Part shown: piece after piece, positions 1-10,120 of the stretch
How positions within the stretch are numbered: the first letter of the stretch is position 1
How the letters are laid out: every line of letters starts with the position of its first letter
Made by a program: the position numbers and the translations under genes
Assembly: GCF_004210215.2 (NCBI RefSeq)
Contig: NZ_CP067394.1
Coordinates: forward strand, 3,968,001-4,032,000
Source: Cryobacterium sp. SO1
Lineage (GTDB): Bacteria > Actinomycetota > Actinomycetes > Actinomycetales > Microbacteriaceae
Direction of reading: 5' to 3'
DNA: 64,000 bases
The notes under the pieces: generated by a model
The model's database searches: none
Told to the model about the DNA's origin: nothing
Seen by the model: only the letters and a program-made list of their open reading frames with translations

Positions 1-2
1 CC

Positions 3-1988
3 GAGCCGTTCCTCGGCGGACCCGGCGAATCCGGCGGCTCCGCCGTACCCGGTTCGTTCACGGTGGGGATCGCGGTGTGGCTCTGGCTCACGGTGATCTT
101 CGCCAACCTGGCCGAGTCCGTGGCCGAGGGCCGCGGCAAGGCCCAGGCCGACAGCCTGCGGCAGACCCGCACCAGCACCAGCGCCACCCAGGTGCAGGGC
201 TACAACCCCGACACCAACCCCGGCGCGGAGGGGGCGTCGGTGCAGACGATCTCCTCGGCCGACCTCACCCTCGGCGACGTCGTGATCCTCGTGGCCGGGG
301 AGCTGGTCCCCGGCGACGGCGACATCGTCTGGGGCATCGCCTCGATCGACGAGTCCGCGATCACCGGCGAATCTGCCCCGGTGGTGCGGGAGTCCGGCGG
401 CGACCGCAGCGCCGTCACCGGCGGCACCCGGGTGCTCTCGGACCGCATCGTGGTGCGCATCACGAGCAAACCGGGCGAGACCTTCGTGGACCGGATGATC
501 GCCCTTGTCGAGGGCGCGGCGCGGCAGAAGACGCCCAACGAACTGGCGCTGAACATCCTGCTGGCCAGCCTGTCGATCGTGTTCCTGGTGGTGGTGCTCA
601 CCCTCAACCCGATCGCGAGCTACTCCGCCGCCACGGTGAGCCTGCCGGTGTTGATCGCGCTGCTGGTCTGCCTGATCCCCACCACCATCGGGGCGTTGCT
701 CTCGGCGATCGGCATCGCCGGCATGGACCGGCTCGTGCAACGGAACGTGCTGGCCATGTCGGGCCGCGCGGTCGAGGCCGCCGGCGACGTCACCATCCTG
801 CTGCTCGACAAGACCGGCACCATCACGTACGGCAACCGGCAGGCCCGCGAGTTCGCGCCGCTGACCGGCGTCACCGAGGCCGAGCTGGTGCGGGCCGCGG
901 CGCTCTCCTCGCTGAGCGACCCCACCCCGGAGGGTAAATCCATCGTGGACCTGGCCGCCGAGCGGGGCTTCCACCGGCCGGACAGCCTGGCCGGTGACAT
1001 CGTGCCGTTCACTGCGCAGACCCGCATGAGCGGCATCGACCTGGCCGACGGGGCTGGCGGCGCCGGCGGCGGGCAGATCCGCAAGGGTGCAGGCTCCGCC
1101 GTGCTGGCCTGGGTGGGCGAGGCCGGCCCGGTGCCTGAGGCTGTGCTGGCCGAGCTGACCGCAGAGGTGGAACGCATCTCCCGGTTGGGCGGCACCCCGC
1201 TCGTGGTCGCCACGGGCTCATCCCCAGGCACCACAGCATCCGGCGAGCGCACCGTGCTCGGCGTGGTCTACCTCAAGGACATCGTCAAGGAGGGCATCAA
1301 GGAACGCTTCGCCGAACTCCGCGCGATGGGCATCCGCACCATCATGGTCACCGGCGACAACGCCCTCACCGCCACCACGATCGCGGCCGAGGCCGGCGTG
1401 GACGACTTTCTCGCCGAGGCCACCCCGGAGGACAAGCTCGCGCTGATCCGCCGGGAGCAGGAGGGCGGCAACCTCGTGGCGATGACCGGCGACGGCACCA
1501 ACGACGCGCCCGCCCTGGCCCAGGCCGACGTGGGGGTGGCGATGAACACCGGCACCTCCGCCGCGAAGGAGGCCGGCAACATGGTCGACCTCGACTCCGA
1601 CCCCACCAAGCTGATCGACATCGTGCGGATCGGCAAGCAGTTGCTGATCACCCGCGGGGCACTCACCACCTTCTCGATCGCCAACGACCTCGCCAAGTAC
1701 TTCGCGATCATCCCGGCCATGTTCGCCGGGGTGTTCCCGGGCCTGGCCGTGCTGAACATCATGCAGCTGAGCTCCCCCGCGTCGGCGATCCTGTCCGCGA
1801 TCATCTTCAACGCCATCGTCATCGTGGTGCTGATTCCCCTGGCGCTGCGCGGAGTCACCTACCGCGCGGCGAGCGCGTCGAGCATCCTCGGCCGCAACCT
1901 GCTGATCTACGGGCTCGGCGGCGTGATCGCCCCGTTCGTGGGCATCAAACTCATCGACCTCGTCGTGTCGCTGCTGCCCGGGTTCTAG
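3..1988 (+). CDS. kdpB: Potassium-transporting ATPase subunit B, 5' end outside the window
   Basis: Catalytic P-type ATPase subunit of the KdpFABC high-affinity K+ pump in the cytoplasmic membrane; it couples ATP hydrolysis to K+ uptake through KdpA. The reading frame is open from base 3, so the N-terminal membrane segments are missing. Visible are the actuator TGES loop (about base 370), the phosphorylation motif DKTGT with its Asp codon at 807-809, the hinge motif [12 protein letters not shown] near 1480-1515, and three C-terminal membrane helices. A Met codon at 63 falls inside a conserved helix and is not the true start. It is followed 47 bp later by kdpC. Identification is firm. Confidence 0.98.
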   Translation, partial: EPFLGGPGESGGSAVPGSFTVGIAVWLWLTVIFANLAESVAEGRGKAQADSLRQTRTSTSATQVQGYNPDTNPGAEGASVQTISSADLTLGDVVILVAGELVPGDGDIVWGIASIDESAITGESAPVVRESGGDRSAVTGGTRVLSDRIVVRITSKPGETFVDRMIALVEGAARQKTPNELALNILLASLSIVFLVVVLTLNPIASYSAATVSLPVLIALLVCLIPTTIGALLSAIGIAGMDRLVQRNVLAMSGRAVEAAGDVTILLLDKTGTITYGNRQAREFAPLTGVTEAELVRAAALSSLSDPTPEGKSIVDLAAERGFHRPDSLAGDIVPFTAQTRMSGIDLADGAGGAGGGQIRKGAGSAVLAWVGEAGPVPEAVLAELTAEVERISRLGGTPLVVATGSSPGTTASGERTVLGVVYLKDIVKEGIKERFAELRAMGIRTIMVTGDNALTATTIAAEAGVDDFLAEATPEDKLALIRREQEGGNLVAMTGDGTNDAPALAQADVGVAMNTGTSAAKEAGNMVDLDSDPTKLIDIVRIGKQLLITRGALTTFSIANDLAKYFAIIPAMFAGVFPGLAVLNIMQLSSPASAILSAIIFNAIVIVVLIPLALRGVTYRAASASSILGRNLLIYGLGGVIAPFVGIKLIDLVVSLLPGF

Positions 1989-2035
1989 GCCATGCTCACC
2001 CCTCCCACACTCGACCAACCGAAACGGATCTCCCG

Positions 2036-2674
2036 ATGAACGCCTTCAAACCTCGCACCGGCCCGCTCACCCGGCCCTACTGGGTGGCGATCAAGGCCAT
2101 GCTCACCTTCACCGTGGTGCTCGGCCTGGCCTACCCGCTGACCATCACCCTGATCGGCCAGCTCGCCCTGCCCGCGCAGGCCAACGGTGCGCTGGTGCGC
2201 GCCGCCGACGGCACCGTCGTCGGCTCCGGCCTGATCGGGCAGTCCTTCACGGATGCCGACGGTGCGGCCCGGCCCGAATGGTTCCAGTCCCGCCCCTCCG
2301 CGGCCGGTGACGGCTACGACGGCGCCGCGTCCAGCGGCAGCAACTGGGGGCCGGAGAACCCCGACCTGATCCAGGCGATCGGCGACCGGCAGGCCGCCGT
2401 CGAAGAGCTCGACGGGGTGACGGCCGACGAGATCCCCGCGGAGGCCATCACCGCCTCGGCCTCTGGCCTCGATCCGCACATCAGCCCGGCTTATGCCCTG
2501 CTGCAGGTGCCCCGCGTGGCCGCGGCCCGCGACCTGCCCGAGGCCGAGGTCCGTGCCCTGGTGGGCGCCTCCGTTCGGGGCCCCGACCTCGGATATCTCG
2601 GCGAATCGACCGTGAATGTGCTCAACTTGAACCTCTCGCTCGCACAGCTCGAGTCGGAGCAGGGAAAGGGCTAA
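2036..2674 (+). CDS. kdpC: Potassium-transporting ATPase subunit C
   Basis: KdpC is the single-span accessory subunit that stabilises KdpB and raises its apparent ATP affinity. The 212-residue product has one N-terminal membrane helix (about residues 20-42) after a short basic leader, then an extracytoplasmic domain carrying the family signature: a QSF block, a WFQSRPSAAGDGYDGAASSG stretch and the DPHISPAYA(LL)QVPRVA block near the end. Length matches the family (190-215). It lies between kdpB and kdpD with only 3 bp before kdpD, so the pump and its sensor are probably co-transcribed. Confidence 0.97.
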   Translation: MNAFKPRTGPLTRPYWVAIKAMLTFTVVLGLAYPLTITLIGQLALPAQANGALVRAADGTVVGSGLIGQSFTDADGAARPEWFQSRPSAAGDGYDGAASSGSNWGPENPDLIQAIGDRQAAVEELDGVTADEIPAEAITASASGLDPHISPAYALLQVPRVAAARDLPEAEVRALVGASVRGPDLGYLGESTVNVLNLNLSLAQLESEQGKG

Positions 2675-2677
2675 CCT

Positions 2678-5215
2678 ATGAAACGCGGTCGACTGCGCGT
2701 GCTGCTCGGCGCCGCCCCCGGCGTGGGCAAGACCTACAGCATGCTCGAAGAAGGCCGCCGGCTGCAGGGCGAGGGAAAAGACGTGGTCGTCGCCGTCGTG
2801 GAAACCCACGGTCGCGCGGCCACCGCGCTCATGGCCGAGGGCCTGGAGGTGGTGCCCCGCATGCTCGTGCGGCACCGCGGCGTCGAGCTGAGCGAACTCG
2901 ACCTCGCCGCAGTGCTCGACCGCCGACCCGAGATCGCCCTGGTCGACGAGCTCGCGCACACCAACGCCCCCGGGTCGGTACACACCAAGCGCTACCAGGA
3001 CGTTGAGGCACTGCTGGCGGCGGGCATCGACGTGATCTCGACCGTCAACATCCAGCACATCGAATCGCTGGGCGACGTCGTGCAGCAGATCACCGGGGTG
3101 CCGCAGCGAGAGACGCTGCCGGATGCGGTGCTGCGCGCGGCCGACCAGGTGGAGGTCGTCGACCTGGCCCCGCAGGCTCTGCGCGACCGGCTCGCGGAGG
3201 GCAACGTGTACCCGGCCACCCGTATCGACGCGGCTCTGTCGAACTATTTCCGGCTCGGCAACCTCACGGCGCTCCGGGAACTGGCGCTGCTCTGGCTGGC
3301 CGACGAGGTCGACACGGCGCTGAAGAGCTACCGGGCCGAGCACGGCATCTCGAACAAGTGGGAGGCCAGGGAGCGCGTGGTCGTGGCGCTCACCGGCGGG
3401 CCGGAGGGCGACACCCTCATTCGCCGGGGCGCTCGCATCGCGGCCCGTTCGGCCGGCGGCGAGCTGATCGCCGCGCATGTGATCAGCCAGGATGGCCTGG
3501 CCTCGCCGCATCCGGGCGCCCTTGCGGCTCAACGGGCGCTGGTGGAGGAGCTCGGCGGCAGCTATCACCAGGTGGTCGGTGATGACATCCCCCGGGCGCT
3601 GGTGGAGTTCGCCCGCGCGGCAAACGCCACCCAGCTGGTGATCGGCGTCAGCCGCCGCAACCGGGTCTCCGCGGCGCTGTCCGGTCCCGGCATCGGCAGC
3701 ACCATTACCCGCGAATCCGGCGACATCGACGTGCACATCGTCACTCACTCGGCGGCCGGCGGCGGTGCTGCGCTGCCCAGGCTCGGCGGCTCGCTCACCG
3801 TGCGGCGCCGGCTGGCCGGTTTCGCCCTGGCACTGGCCGGCGGCCCGTTGCTCACCTGGCTGCTGGTCAGCTTCCGCAGCGAGGAGTCGATCACCAGTGA
3901 CGTGCTCAGTTACCAGCTGCTCGTCGTGGTGGTCGCCCTCGTCGGCGGGCTCTGGCCGGCGCTGTTCGCGGCACTGTTGTCGGGTCTCACCCTGGACTTT
4001 TTCCTGGTGCAACCGCTCTACACGGTCACCGTGGCGGAGCCGCTGCACCTGTTCGCGCTCTCGCTCTACCTCGTCAACGCCCTGCTGGTGAGTTACGTCG
4101 TCGACCAGGCGGCCCGGCGCACGCGCACGGCCCGGCGGGCGGCGGCCGAGTCCGAGCTGCTGGCCACCGTGGCCGGCAGCGTGCTGCGCGGCGAGGATGC
4201 GTTGCAGGCGCTGGTCACCCGCACCCGCGAGGCATTCGGGCTCAACCGGGTGCGGCTGCTCGCCGACGGAGCGGTGCTCGTCGAGGCGGGCGGGGCGGAT
4301 GCGAGCCCCGCGGCGGCCCCGGGGGTGCCGGGCGCGGCGGCGACCACGGTGCCCATCGGCACCCGGGCCAGCCTCGAGCTCGACGGACCCGACTTGGCCG
4401 CCTCCGAACGACGGCTGCTCAGCGTCATCGCCAGCCAGATCGAAGCCGCCCTCGAGCACCGGGATCTGGCTCAGACGGCCAGCGAGGTCGGTCCGCTCGC
4501 CGAGGCCGACCGGATGCGCAGCGCCCTGCTCGCCGCCGTCGGCCACGACCTCCGCCGGCCCTTGGCCGCCGCGACGACGGCCATCAGCGGGCTGCGGGCC
4601 ACCGACATCACCCTCCCCGAAAGCGACCGCACCGAGCTGCTTGACACCGCCGGGGAAAGCCTGGACACCCTCGCCTCCCTGGTGACCAACCTGCTCGACG
4701 TGAGCCGGCTGCAGGCCGGGGCGCTGGCCGTGGCGCTGGGCCCCGTCGATCTCGCCGACGTGGTGCTGCCGGCCCTGGACGAGCTCGGCCTCGGCCCGGA
4801 CACCGTGCAACTCGACCTGCCGGGCGATCTCGCGCCGGTGCTCGCCGACCCCGGTCTGCTGCAGCGCGCGGTGGTGAACCTGCTCAGCAACGCCATCCGG
4901 TTCTCACCGGCCGGCACACCCGCCCGGGTATCGGCCAGCCGCTTCGCCGACACCCTGCAGTTGCGCATCATGGACCAGGGGCCCGGCATCCCGGCCGGCC
5001 GGCGCGATGAGGTGTTCGTGCCGTTCCAACGGCTCGGCGACACCGACAACTCCACCGGTCTCGGTCTCGGCCTGGCCTTGTCGAAGGGATTCGTCGAGGG
5101 CATGGGCGGCAGCCTCGACGCCGACGACACCCCCGGCGGCGGGCTCACCATGGTGATCTCCTTGCCGGCCGCCGCCCCCACCGCACCCCCCGCCAGCGAC
5201 GAGGTCACCGCATGA
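2678..5215 (+). CDS. kdpD: Osmosensitive K+ channel sensor histidine kinase KdpD
   Basis: Membrane histidine kinase that senses K+ limitation and phosphorylates KdpE. Order seen in 845 residues: N-terminal KdpD domain with Walker A GAAPGVGKTYS (about residues 10-20) and a DELAH block; a universal-stress-like domain (about 230-350) containing a GVSRRNRVS motif; a four-helix membrane segment (about 375-480); a GAF-like region; a HisKA domain with H-box GHDLRRPLAA (about 622); and an HATPase domain with N-box NLLSNAIRFSP and G-box DQGPGIP. Slightly shorter than the E. coli protein (894). Its stop overlaps the kdpE start (ATGA), which implies translational coupling. Confidence 0.97.
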   Translation: MKRGRLRVLLGAAPGVGKTYSMLEEGRRLQGEGKDVVVAVVETHGRAATALMAEGLEVVPRMLVRHRGVELSELDLAAVLDRRPEIALVDELAHTNAPGSVHTKRYQDVEALLAAGIDVISTVNIQHIESLGDVVQQITGVPQRETLPDAVLRAADQVEVVDLAPQALRDRLAEGNVYPATRIDAALSNYFRLGNLTALRELALLWLADEVDTALKSYRAEHGISNKWEARERVVVALTGGPEGDTLIRRGARIAARSAGGELIAAHVISQDGLASPHPGALAAQRALVEELGGSYHQVVGDDIPRALVEFARAANATQLVIGVSRRNRVSAALSGPGIGSTITRESGDIDVHIVTHSAAGGGAALPRLGGSLTVRRRLAGFALALAGGPLLTWLLVSFRSEESITSDVLSYQLLVVVVALVGGLWPALFAALLSGLTLDFFLVQPLYTVTVAEPLHLFALSLYLVNALLVSYVVDQAARRTRTARRAAAESELLATVAGSVLRGEDALQALVTRTREAFGLNRVRLLADGAVLVEAGGADASPAAAPGVPGAAATTVPIGTRASLELDGPDLAASERRLLSVIASQIEAALEHRDLAQTASEVGPLAEADRMRSALLAAVGHDLRRPLAAATTAISGLRATDITLPESDRTELLDTAGESLDTLASLVTNLLDVSRLQAGALAVALGPVDLADVVLPALDELGLGPDTVQLDLPGDLAPVLADPGLLQRAVVNLLSNAIRFSPAGTPARVSASRFADTLQLRIMDQGPGIPAGRRDEVFVPFQRLGDTDNSTGLGLGLALSKGFVEGMGGSLDADDTPGGGLTMVISLPAAAPTAPPASDEVTA

Positions 5216-5913
5216 GAATCCTGATCGCCGACGACGACCCACAGATCCTCCGGGCGCTTCGCATCACCCTGGGCGCCCACGGCTACGAGATCGTCACCGC
5301 CCACGACGGCCCCGCCGCGCTGGCGGCGATCGTGGAATACCACCCCGACCTGGTGATGCTCGACCTCGGCATGCCCGCCCTCGACGGCCTCGCCGTGATC
5401 GACTCTGTGCGCGCCTGGAACAGCGTGCCGATCCTGGTGGTCAGCGGCCGCAGCGGAGCCTGGGACAAGGTGGAGGCCCTGGACCGCGGCGCCGACGACT
5501 ACGTCACCAAGCCGTTCTCGATCGACGAACTGCTGGCGCGCATCCGTGCCCTCACCCGCCGGATGCCCACCAGCGGCGACGAACCCGTGGTCACCTTCGG
5601 CGACATCACCGTTGACCTGCCGGCCAAGACCATCGTGCGGGCCGCACCCGGCGGGCCGGAGCACGTGCGGCTGACCCCCACCGAGTGGCAGATCCTGGAG
5701 CTGCTGCTGCGCACGCCGGGCAAGCTGGTGAGCCGGCAGGCGCTGTACGCCGAGGTCTGGGGGCAGCACAAGATGACCGACACCGGCTACCTCCGCCTCT
5801 ACCTGGCCCAGCTGCGCAAGAAGCTCGAGGCCGACCCGTCCCACCCGCGCTACCTGCTCACCGAGGCGGGCATGGGCTACCGTTACGCGCCCGATCCGCC
5901 ACCCGCAGCGTGA
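5212..5913 (+). CDS. kdpE: KDP operon response regulator KdpE
   Basis: OmpR/PhoB-type response regulator, 233 residues; the phosphorylated form activates kdpFABC transcription. The receiver domain shows the acidic pair DDD near residue 6, phospho-acceptor Asp in VMLDLGMP (about residue 51), the conserved Thr/Ser of the VVSGR strand and Lys in VTKPFS (about 101). The C-terminal winged-helix domain (about 130-228) carries LTPTEWQILELL and the typical YLRLYLAQLRKKLE recognition helix region. It is the last gene of the kdp operon; a 42-bp palindrome follows 28 bp after the stop. Confidence 0.97.
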   Translation: MRILIADDDPQILRALRITLGAHGYEIVTAHDGPAALAAIVEYHPDLVMLDLGMPALDGLAVIDSVRAWNSVPILVVSGRSGAWDKVEALDRGADDYVTKPFSIDELLARIRALTRRMPTSGDEPVVTFGDITVDLPAKTIVRAAPGGPEHVRLTPTEWQILELLLRTPGKLVSRQALYAEVWGQHKMTDTGYLRLYLAQLRKKLEADPSHPRYLLTEAGMGYRYAPDPPPAA

Positions 5914-5941
5914 GGCGAGCGGCCGCGCGATCTGCGGGTCA

Positions 5942-5983
5942 GGCGCCGTTACGCCGGTGGCGCGCCACCCGCATAACGGCGCC
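5942..5983. repeat. 42-bp palindromic repeat, copy A
   Basis: Near-perfect inverted repeat with outer arms GGCGCCGTTA / TAACGGCGCC and inner core GGTGGCGCGCCACC; only two positions per arm fail to pair. A second copy of the same length and plan lies at 7118-7159, so the mutarotase gene sits between the two. It could act as a kdpE terminator hairpin, although no T-run follows, or be a REP-like dispersed element. Confidence 0.85.
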
Positions 5984-6080
5984 TTGCCCGCATACCGGCA
6001 GACAGGGTGCGCGTCGCGTCGAGAACGACGCGCTCCGGCGCCGTTGTGGCTTACGAGTCCCTCAGCAGGGGCCCGGTTCC

Positions 6081-6086
6081 TAGGAT
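6081..6086 (+). promoter_or_regulatory. Putative -10 box upstream of the mutarotase gene
   Basis: TAGGAT fits the actinobacterial TAnnnT -10 pattern and would start transcription near 6093, giving a leader of about 25 nt that contains the GGAGG ribosome-binding site. No convincing -35 box is seen, which is common in this group. Assignment is by motif only. Confidence 0.35.
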
Positions 6087-6117
6087 GGGAACACGCCCAA
6101 CAACCACGGAGGTCACT

Positions 6118-7008
6118 ATGTCTGCAATCGTCCCGCACCTGCCCGAACTGCCGTCCTCCGTCGAATTGGGGATGGGCCCCGGCGGCCTGGCCGTGGCGCG
6201 GGTGTTCGGCCCGGCCGGCTCCGCCGAGATCTACCTCCGCGGCGCGCACCTGAGTTCCTGGACGCCCACCGGCGGCACCCCGGTGATCTGGATGAGCGAG
6301 CAGAGCGAGTACGCACCGGGCGTGCCCCTGCGCGGTGGCGTGCCGATCTGTTTCCCCTGGTTCGCCGCACACCCCACGGACGCCACGGCCCCGTCACACG
6401 GATTCGCCCGCCTCGCCGACTGGCAGCTCGCCGAGGCTCGGGAGGCCGGCGACGACGTGGTGCTGGTGTTCCTGCTTACCGACACCGAGGCCACCCGCGC
6501 CTCGGCCTGGCCGCACCCGTTCGAGGCACGCTACACGGTCACCGTCGGGGCCCGGCTGTCGCTCTCCCTGCGGGTCACCAACCGGGGCAGCACGAAGTTG
6601 AGCTTCGAGGAGGCCCTGCACACCTACCTCGCGGTCGCCGACATCCGCCAGACCGAGGTCGCCGGCCTCGAGGGCGCCCCGTACACTGACCGCCTCACCG
6701 GCCCGCGCCCCGCCGAGAGCACCCCGGTGCGCTTCGACGCCGAGACCGACCGCATCTACCTGAACAGCCAGGCCACCACCACGGTGACGGATGCCGCCAC
6801 CGGCCGGGTCATCACCGTCGCCAAGCAGGGCTCGGCCAGCACCGTGGTCTGGAACCCGTGGATCGACAAGGCCGCCGCCATGGCGGACTTCGGCGACACC
6901 GAGTACACCGGCATGGTGTGCGTGGAGACCTGCAACATCCGCGACAACACGATCACCCTGGCGCCCGGGGAAAGCCACGAGATCAGCGTAAGCTACTCCG
7001 TGGCCTGA
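6118..7008 (+). CDS. D-hexose-6-phosphate mutarotase (aldose 1-epimerase family)
   Basis: Predicted cytosolic enzyme interconverting alpha and beta anomers of hexose 6-phosphates, as E. coli YeaD does. The 296-residue product has the galactose-mutarotase-like beta-sandwich signature: RGGVPICFPWF, the catalytic-region SHGFAR motif, a second conserved His in EEALHTYLAV and a Glu in MVCVETCNI. I chose ATG 6118 because GGAGG lies six bases upstream; the frame is open further upstream to 6007 but that extension is basic and low-complexity. It stands alone, flanked on both sides by copies of a 42-bp palindrome. Exact sugar specificity cannot be read from sequence. Confidence 0.9.
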   Translation: MSAIVPHLPELPSSVELGMGPGGLAVARVFGPAGSAEIYLRGAHLSSWTPTGGTPVIWMSEQSEYAPGVPLRGGVPICFPWFAAHPTDATAPSHGFARLADWQLAEAREAGDDVVLVFLLTDTEATRASAWPHPFEARYTVTVGARLSLSLRVTNRGSTKLSFEEALHTYLAVADIRQTEVAGLEGAPYTDRLTGPRPAESTPVRFDAETDRIYLNSQATTTVTDAATGRVITVAKQGSASTVVWNPWIDKAAAMADFGDTEYTGMVCVETCNIRDNTITLAPGESHEISVSYSVA

Positions 7009-7020
7009 GCAGGGCCGCGG

Positions 7021-7116
7021 ATGCGGACCGGCAGGAATGCGGTCCGGCACGGATGCGGACCGGGAGGAATGCGGTCCGGCACGGATGCGGACCGGCAGGA
7101 ATGCGGACTGCGGGGT
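7021..7116. repeat. 16-bp tandem repeat
   Basis: Six consecutive 16-bp units, alternating ATGCGGACCGGCAGGA and ATGCGGTCCGGCACGG with few changes (32-bp super-period). It starts 12 bp after the mutarotase stop and ends two bases before palindrome copy B. The repeat happens to stay open in some frames but I see no gene in it. Confidence 0.9.
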
Positions 7117-7117
7117 A

Positions 7118-7159
7118 GGCGCCGCTGTGCGGGTGGCATGCCACCCGCCTAGCGGCGCC
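7118..7159. repeat. 42-bp palindromic repeat, copy B
   Basis: Same plan and length as the palindrome at 5942-5983: outer arms GGCGCCGCT / AGCGGCGCC around core GGGTGGCATGCCACCC. Copy B has its own compensatory differences (a G:C-to-C:G-type change in the outer stem and AT replacing the CG centre), so base pairing is kept although sequence differs. That argues for a selected hairpin or cruciform rather than a random duplication. Confidence 0.85.
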
Positions 7160-7317
7160 CACCCCGCACACCTCTGAAGAACACGCCGTAAACCCGGGGA
7201 ATCAGCATCGTGAAGCCCGCGCCTCATGTGCTTGACGACGCGCGGGAGGCCAATAGGGTTGCAACTGCGTGGTTGGTGATTTTTGCACTGCGGCTTACGA
7301 AAAGCGGGGATGCGACA

Positions 7318-10098
7318 GTGGAACTTTTCGGGCGGGACAGAGAAGCTACTGCGCTAAAGCAGACCCTCGAGAGCGTTCTCAGTGCGGAAACCAGTGTCTT
7401 GTCTGTTCTGATTGAGGGCGAAGCTGGAGTGGGCAAGACGGCCTTGCTCTCGGCTGTCATTGAGAACGCGCGTCTGGTTGATTTTCAGGTTTTGCAGTGC
7501 ACCGGAATCGATTTCGGGGCGGCGGCCGGGTTCACTGGTCTGCATGAGCTGCTGTATCCGATCCTTCCGATGATGGATGCGCTTCCACCGCGACAACGCG
7601 ACGCGTTACGGTCGGTTTTCGCGGTGGACGAGGGCTTGTCGCCGGATCCATTCGTTGTTGCCATCGCTGCCCTGGGTTTGATTGAAGAAGCAGCAGCGGT
7701 GCAACCCGTTTTCCTGGCGGTGGAAGACGCTCCATGGCTGGACGTGGCCACAGCCCGGGTTCTGGCGTTCATTGCACCCCGTCTGCGGGGGAGCCGAGCT
7801 CTACTCGTCGCGACGGCGCGTTCGGCACCGATAAAAATCGGCTTGCCCACCGCTGACCAAATGCGCTCGCTGCGGCTTGCGTCAACGGTCGTACCCCTCG
7901 GTCCCATATTCGACCGGGATGCTGAGCTTCTTCTCGATTCTCTCGACCTATCCCTCTCGGCCGCTGAACGCCGCCGTGCGCTCGTGGCCGCCGCGGGAAA
8001 TCCGCTCGCCCTCGAGGAGTTTGCCGCGGCCGCCGAGGTTCCTGTCGGTGACACAAACGGCAATCGAACTCTCAATGAAACGCTGCTTGTCTCGAGTCGC
8101 CTTGAGGCCGTCTTCCTCGCCACCCTGAAGGAGATGTCAGATCGAGGCCAGAAAGTACTGCTCGTCGCTGCCTCGGCTCCAGACATCAAATTCTCTGACA
8201 TCCTTGCAGCGTCAAGCCTATTGGGATGCTCACTCGCGGACCTCGACGAGACGGAGAAAGTGAACATCCTGCACGTGTCATCGGGCCGAGTTTGTTTCAG
8301 ACACCCGCTGCTTCGATCCGTTGTACTCAATGCTTCGTCCCTGGCCGAACGCCTCGAGGCGCACAAGGCCCTCGGGGCCACACTCCAGAGTGATGTCGGG
8401 GCTTGGCACAGGGCGTCAGCGTCTCTGAACCGTGACGAGACTGTGGCTGTGGAGCTCGACGTAGTCGCAGATCGTGCGGCCAACCGGGGTGCCCGACCCG
8501 ACGCCGCCGTGATGCTTCGACGCGCCGCGATCCTTTCTCCGGACGGCGCCAAGGAGGTCGGACGATTGCTGAGATCGGCCGACTTCTTCCGCCAAGCGGG
8601 ACTCACTCATGCAGCCAGCGCCACGTTGAAGGAGGCGGCCGTCTTGGTGACGGAACCGATGGCTCGAGCGCGTCTGTTCATTTTGCAGCAGCTGGTAGAT
8701 CTGCCTGCCGACGGGTTGTCGGCTGACCATCAACTAGGTGGAGCACTGACCTTGGCCGCCGAGCTTGCCGGACCGCATGGAACGGCGAACGCTGCAGAAC
8801 GCCGAATGGTGCTCACCGCGGCCGCGTTCGCAGCCGGTCCGTATCGAACCGAACCGGTCACACGGCAGAGAATTCGCGAAGGTATTGAAGCACTCGGGTT
8901 GTCACAGCACCCCACCGCGATGCTCTCCATCGCTGTCGTCGATCCCATGGCCCGCCCCGAAATACGACTCGCGCTCCCCGGCATAATGTCGGCATTAGGC
9001 GTCGATCCGTATGCCTCGATGGCGCTCGGGTACGCTGCCGACCATCAGCATGATCACGTTACTGCCCAGGCGGGTTTCAGCTCGGCCAGTGCTCGTTTCC
9101 ACGCAATGCAGTCCCCGGCTGATGAAGCCACGGCGCTTGCTGGTCTCGCCACGAGCCGGATGTATCGTGGGCAACTGGACCAAGCACATGCTGACGCCGA
9201 AAAAGCCATCTCGATCAGCGCGGACCTATCCCTCGACCCCGTCGGCGCCGCGGGTCAGGCCGTGTCCGCGCTAATCCATACGTGGTCGGGTTGTGGCCCT
9301 GCCGCACGGCGGGCCATTCAGGCTACCCGGTTCCTCTCCAAGAACGATCTTGCCGCCGCCCGAGCGAAAGCCGACTGGGCGGCTGGCTTGCTCGCTTTGC
9401 TAGACGGCCGATATCGCGATGCATTGAAGGACCTTGAGGCGGCCCAGCTCTGGTCAAGCCTCGAGCCCTTGGTTGTTGCTGACGTGGCCGAGGCAGCCGC
9501 TGGTTGCGGGGAACCGGCCCTGGCACAGGAAGCCGTGCGGAGGGCCGCGCACATTGCGGATACGTTCGACGCGCCTCATCTGCGCATGCTTGCCCATCGC
9601 GGTCGAGCTCTTCTCACTCCGGGCATAGCAGCAGCACAGCACTTCGAAGCAGCTCTCGAAGCGGGCACTAACTGCCAAATGCCTCTTGAACTAGCCCGAA
9701 CCCACCTTCTCTACGGAGAGTGGCTTCGCCGCGACCGAAGAATCGTGGACGCCCGGCCGCACCTCACGGCGGCGCGGCACGTTTTCGCAGCATCCGGCGC
9801 TCGCGCATTTTCGGATCGGGCTGCCGCCGAGCTCCGAGCGGCAGGAGACTCAACCTGGACTGATCGGGAGCCTGGTAGCGGAGCTTTCGATCTCACCGCG
9901 CAGGAATCACAGGTCGTTCGGTTGGCGGCAGCTGGGCTGTCCAATAAGCACATCGCGGATCAACTGTACATATCGCGCAGGACCGTGGACTCGCATCTTT
10001 ACCGAGCGTATCCAAAGTTAGGAATCGCGAACCGGTCTCAGCTTCACGCAGCGCTCGCTCGCACCCGGTCCGGTGTCGACGAAGTCTCAAGCCAATAG
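7318..10098 (+). CDS. Large LuxR-family transcriptional regulator with AAA ATPase domain (LAL/MalT type)
   Basis: Predicted ATP-dependent activator of unknown regulon, 926 residues. Seen: an N-terminal LFGRDRE signature, Walker A GEAGVGKTALL (about residues 34-44), Walker B ending VEDAPWLD (about 130-141), a long helical repeat region rich in Ala/Leu (about 400-840), and a C-terminal LuxR helix-turn-helix with LTAQESQVVRLAAAGLSNKHIA and ISRRTVDSHLYR. I chose GTG 7318 because the family begins a few residues before LFGR; an in-frame GTG at 7210 would add 36 atypical residues. GC is visibly lower than in neighbours, hinting at transfer. A small amphipathic ORF lies 220 bp downstream. Confidence 0.93.
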   Translation: MELFGRDREATALKQTLESVLSAETSVLSVLIEGEAGVGKTALLSAVIENARLVDFQVLQCTGIDFGAAAGFTGLHELLYPILPMMDALPPRQRDALRSVFAVDEGLSPDPFVVAIAALGLIEEAAAVQPVFLAVEDAPWLDVATARVLAFIAPRLRGSRALLVATARSAPIKIGLPTADQMRSLRLASTVVPLGPIFDRDAELLLDSLDLSLSAAERRRALVAAAGNPLALEEFAAAAEVPVGDTNGNRTLNETLLVSSRLEAVFLATLKEMSDRGQKVLLVAASAPDIKFSDILAASSLLGCSLADLDETEKVNILHVSSGRVCFRHPLLRSVVLNASSLAERLEAHKALGATLQSDVGAWHRASASLNRDETVAVELDVVADRAANRGARPDAAVMLRRAAILSPDGAKEVGRLLRSADFFRQAGLTHAASATLKEAAVLVTEPMARARLFILQQLVDLPADGLSADHQLGGALTLAAELAGPHGTANAAERRMVLTAAAFAAGPYRTEPVTRQRIREGIEALGLSQHPTAMLSIAVVDPMARPEIRLALPGIMSALGVDPYASMALGYAADHQHDHVTAQAGFSSASARFHAMQSPADEATALAGLATSRMYRGQLDQAHADAEKAISISADLSLDPVGAAGQAVSALIHTWSGCGPAARRAIQATRFLSKNDLAAARAKADWAAGLLALLDGRYRDALKDLEAAQLWSSLEPLVVADVAEAAAGCGEPALAQEAVRRAAHIADTFDAPHLRMLAHRGRALLTPGIAAAQHFEAALEAGTNCQMPLELARTHLLYGEWLRRDRRIVDARPHLTAARHVFAASGARAFSDRAAAELRAAGDSTWTDREPGSGAFDLTAQESQVVRLAAAGLSNKHIADQLYISRRTVDSHLYRAYPKLGIANRSQLHAALARTRSGVDEVSSQ

Positions 10099-10120
10099 GC
10101 GCAGCGTCGTCACATGCCTA

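Noticed and set aside
1985..4810. 941-codon open frame on the minus strand
   Set aside because: It is antisense to kdpC/kdpD and exists because GC-rich third positions remove stops. Its product is His/Gly/Arg-rich with no domain.
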